Below the pieces are notes generated by a model. The model was not told the DNA's origin, did not search any database, and saw only the letters and a list, made by a program, of their open reading frames with translations. This document shows, in pieces, positions 41,222 to 43,025 of a stretch of 43,025 bases of DNA (position 1 is its first letter; every line of letters begins with the position of its first letter). The stretch spans positions 1 through 43,025 of the forward strand of contig QHXW01000497.1 of the NCBI GenBank assembly GCA_003223115.1. Direction: 5' to 3'. Both the position numbers and the translations under genes were made by a program. Origin of the DNA: Acidobacteriota bacterium. GTDB taxonomy: Bacteria; Acidobacteriota; Terriglobia; Bryobacterales; Bryobacteraceae.

Positions 41222-43025
41222 TCATGAAGCACTCTCAAACAAATTAGGATGATCGTCCACCACTCTGATTCGTAAGCCTTTACGACGGCCACGTGTTACT
41301 AACACGGCTTCGAGCTCGCCGCGCTTTACACGCTGCAACACGGTTTGGCGCGAGACACCCAGTTTCATCGTGGCTTCCAGCATGGGCAGGTAGTCTGGCG
41401 GCGCTTGCTCCACAAAGCGTGCGCTCAGCTTATCGGTCGTTCGAATTTGCCACGGCGCCCCCGGTGTGACCTGTTCTCCGGCGATGAAACCATCATTCAG
41501 CCAGCGATGAATCGTGGAAGGGTAGACGCCCAGGATCTGCGCCGCCTTGCGAATGTTTACTAACTCCCCATCGGGTGGCTCTGCCTGTGGCTGGAATCGA
41601 GGAATGTTTCGATAGCGGCGTAAGCCGCCGACATGAATGGCAGTGAAACGTTCCCCGGTCGCTGTCTTGCGACCTTGACGATTCAGGATGCCGGCGATGA
41701 CATCATCGGGATAATGATCGGCAAGACGACGAAGCAACGAGATCGTGTCTTCGTCGGTGTGTAGGCCTCGAGGTTGAGAGCGCGGTAAAGAGAGATCGAT
41801 TTCGGTGAGAGTGCCGCCTCGCCAGCGCACAGTCAGATGCGACCCTCGTGCGGGCCGATCGACGGAAATAATCACTTCTTCCAGCAGAGTACGCAACAGC
41901 TCTTTGCGATCGTGATCCGTGGTGGTCGGCGCCGTCCAGACTTTGTTGAGATCAGCACCGAGCGAGCGGATCTTTTCTTTCTCCTCTGGGCTGAGTGCGC
42001 GGGGCCGTTGTTGTTGTCGTTGCTGCAATTCCGCCTCAGCCGCCGCGAGATCGCGCAAACGTTTTTCCCACTCCGTCTCTAAGCCGCGCGCGACGAGTCT
42101 ATTCTCGGGTTCGACGGCACGATATTGGCGCTCGGCTCGTTCGGCTTCGTAGCGGGCACGTTCCACCGCCAGTCGCCATTGACTCAGGGCTGCGTCCTGA
42201 TCCGCTTCGAGCTGCTCGATGGCACGTTGCGTGGCTTCCACTGCGGCCGGCGTCAGAGCTTTCAGAAATGCATCTGCGACAGCTTGGTCGATTTGTATGC
42301 CGCCGACGTTGAGACAGTACACGCCACGTCCCTGGACCAGATTCTTTCCGGAGCAATGATAGCCAGGTGCCGCGTTTCTGCCCCGATAATGCGTGTGCAG
42401 CCGACGGCCGCAATGGCCACAGGTAGCCAAGCCTTGCAGCAGGGCCGCGCCTTCTCTCACCGACCCTCCTCCGGCGTCGTGGGGTTGCGGATGAACGTTG
42501 CTACCGATGCGGGCTTGATTGGCCTGAAAGGTCGCCCAATCGATGTACCCCGTATGGTGTTCGGGGAGGAGCACGGACCACTCGGCCATGGGTAAATGAC
42601 GAGTTCGTCGGCGCAGCGTGCCTTGCTCATCCACGTAACGTTCCCGACGACATTTTCCATAGGTGTAAGCGCCAGCATACACTGGATTGGTGAGCGCGTT
42701 GTGGATGGCCGTGTACGTCGGGGCCGCCCAACGGATCTCGCTGTTCGTGCTGGCTCGCGTGGGGAAGGAAAGACCCTCGGAGCGGAACCAGAGCCAGACC
42801 TTGCGCGCCGATCCCAGTTCCGTGAACTTCGAGAACACGGTGCGAATGCTGCTGACCACCGATTCATCGGGATGAAAGCGAACTTCGCCGTCCGCTTCTC
42901 CCCACACAAAGCCCACCGGTAAACCGCGACGCAGTTCGCCGCGTGCCGCCTTATTACGGATGCCCCCCTCGAGTCGTGCCCGCAGGATGTGCAGTTCGGC
43001 TTCGGGTCGCCGGCAATTTCTTGTT
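41222..43025 (-). CDS. Large serine recombinase (5' end beyond window)
   Basis: The frame is open to the window edge, so the resolvase catalytic domain (Ser nucleophile) lies outside. Visible order in the 600 residues present: PEAELHILRARLEGGIRNKA and LRRGLPVGFVWGEADGEVRF (Recombinase domain, PF07508-like), ALTNPVYAGAYTYG, a zinc ribbon (CGHCGRRLHTHY...YHCSGK...YCLN), a long coiled coil (VERARYEAERAERQYRAVEP), and YPDDVIAGILNRQGRKTATG. Two excisionase/MerR-type HTH modules follow: VNIRKAAQILGVYPSTIHRW (about 41480-41570) and MLEATMKLGVSRQTVLQRVK (about 41290-41390). It would integrate or excise a mobile element. A broken fragment of a close relative lies at 4028-4434. Confidence 0.9.
   Translation of the reverse strand, partial: TRNCRRPEAELHILRARLEGGIRNKAARGELRRGLPVGFVWGEADGEVRFHPDESVVSSIRTVFSKFTELGSARKVWLWFRSEGLSFPTRASTNSEIRWAAPTYTAIHNALTNPVYAGAYTYGKCRRERYVDEQGTLRRRTRHLPMAEWSVLLPEHHTGYIDWATFQANQARIGSNVHPQPHDAGGGSVREGAALLQGLATCGHCGRRLHTHYRGRNAAPGYHCSGKNLVQGRGVYCLNVGGIQIDQAVADAFLKALTPAAVEATQRAIEQLEADQDAALSQWRLAVERARYEAERAERQYRAVEPENRLVARGLETEWEKRLRDLAAAEAELQQRQQQRPRALSPEEKEKIRSLGADLNKVWTAPTTTDHDRKELLRTLLEEVIISVDRPARGSHLTVRWRGGTLTEIDLSLPRSQPRGLHTDEDTISLLRRLADHYPDDVIAGILNRQGRKTATGERFTAIHVGGLRRYRNIPRFQPQAEPPDGELVNIRKAAQILGVYPSTIHRWLNDGFIAGEQVTPGAPWQIRTTDKLSARFVEQAPPDYLPMLEATMKLGVSRQTVLQRVKRGELEAVLVTRGRRKGLRIRVVDDHPNLFESAS

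Overview
The window most resembles a GC-rich genome of the Acidobacteriota, close to the Bryobacterales/Candidatus Solibacter group. This is an inference from gene content: a secreted protein ending in the Solibacter-type TIGR03437 domain, a DUF1501 plus DUF1549/DUF1553 pair, an ASPIC/UnbV (CRTAC1-like) FG-GAP protein, a DUF5818-like small secreted protein and many secreted proteins of unknown role. No rRNA, CRISPR array or phage structural module was seen.

Left end (1-4.9 kb): a frameshifted winged-helix gene fragment; a promoter with an internal palindrome driving two abutting secreted alpha/beta hydrolases; then a mobile-element graveyard. The latter is a minus-strand group II intron remnant lying directly behind the natAB terminator. 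The central part of its reverse transcriptase has been replaced by about 400 bp of a serine recombinase gene on the opposite strand. A near full-length relative of that recombinase closes the window at the right end (41.2-43.0 kb).

4.9-20 kb: a NatAB-type ABC exporter, a chlorite-dismutase/HemQ-family protein overlapping a small secreted protein, the DUF1501/PSD1 pair, a frameshifted secreted-protein gene, a compact micro-transcription unit (promoter, palindrome, 18-codon Lys-rich ORF, intrinsic terminator), a MidA/NDUFAF7-type methyltransferase, a multiply frameshifted secreted-protein pseudogene and the permease/ATPase of a ribose-type ABC importer. Next comes about 600 bp with no credible protein but dense nested inverted repeats.

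20-31.5 kb: dnaB; a second candidate small transcript ending in a strong terminator; a possible lipid or polyketide-like group (FabF-type ketosynthase, membrane-anchored FkbM methyltransferase, FAD-dependent reductase); hemW overlapping a threonine aldolase; a sugar-binding lipoprotein overlapping an SDR dehydrogenase, the likely distant partner of the rbsAC pair; and a secreted protein of unknown function.

31.6-43 kb: an FHA-GAF-SpoIIE phosphatase, a NarL-type histidine kinase and response regulator, and a CRTAC1-like FG-GAP protein, the last three translationally overlapping. After these come tRNA-Arg(UCU), a secreted TIGR03437 protein, an orphan secretin and the recombinase. Three copies of a short REP-like hairpin with compensatory stem changes are scattered through intergenic DNA. 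Several genes carry single-base frameshifts; these may be real decay or sequencing error and cannot be separated from the sequence alone.
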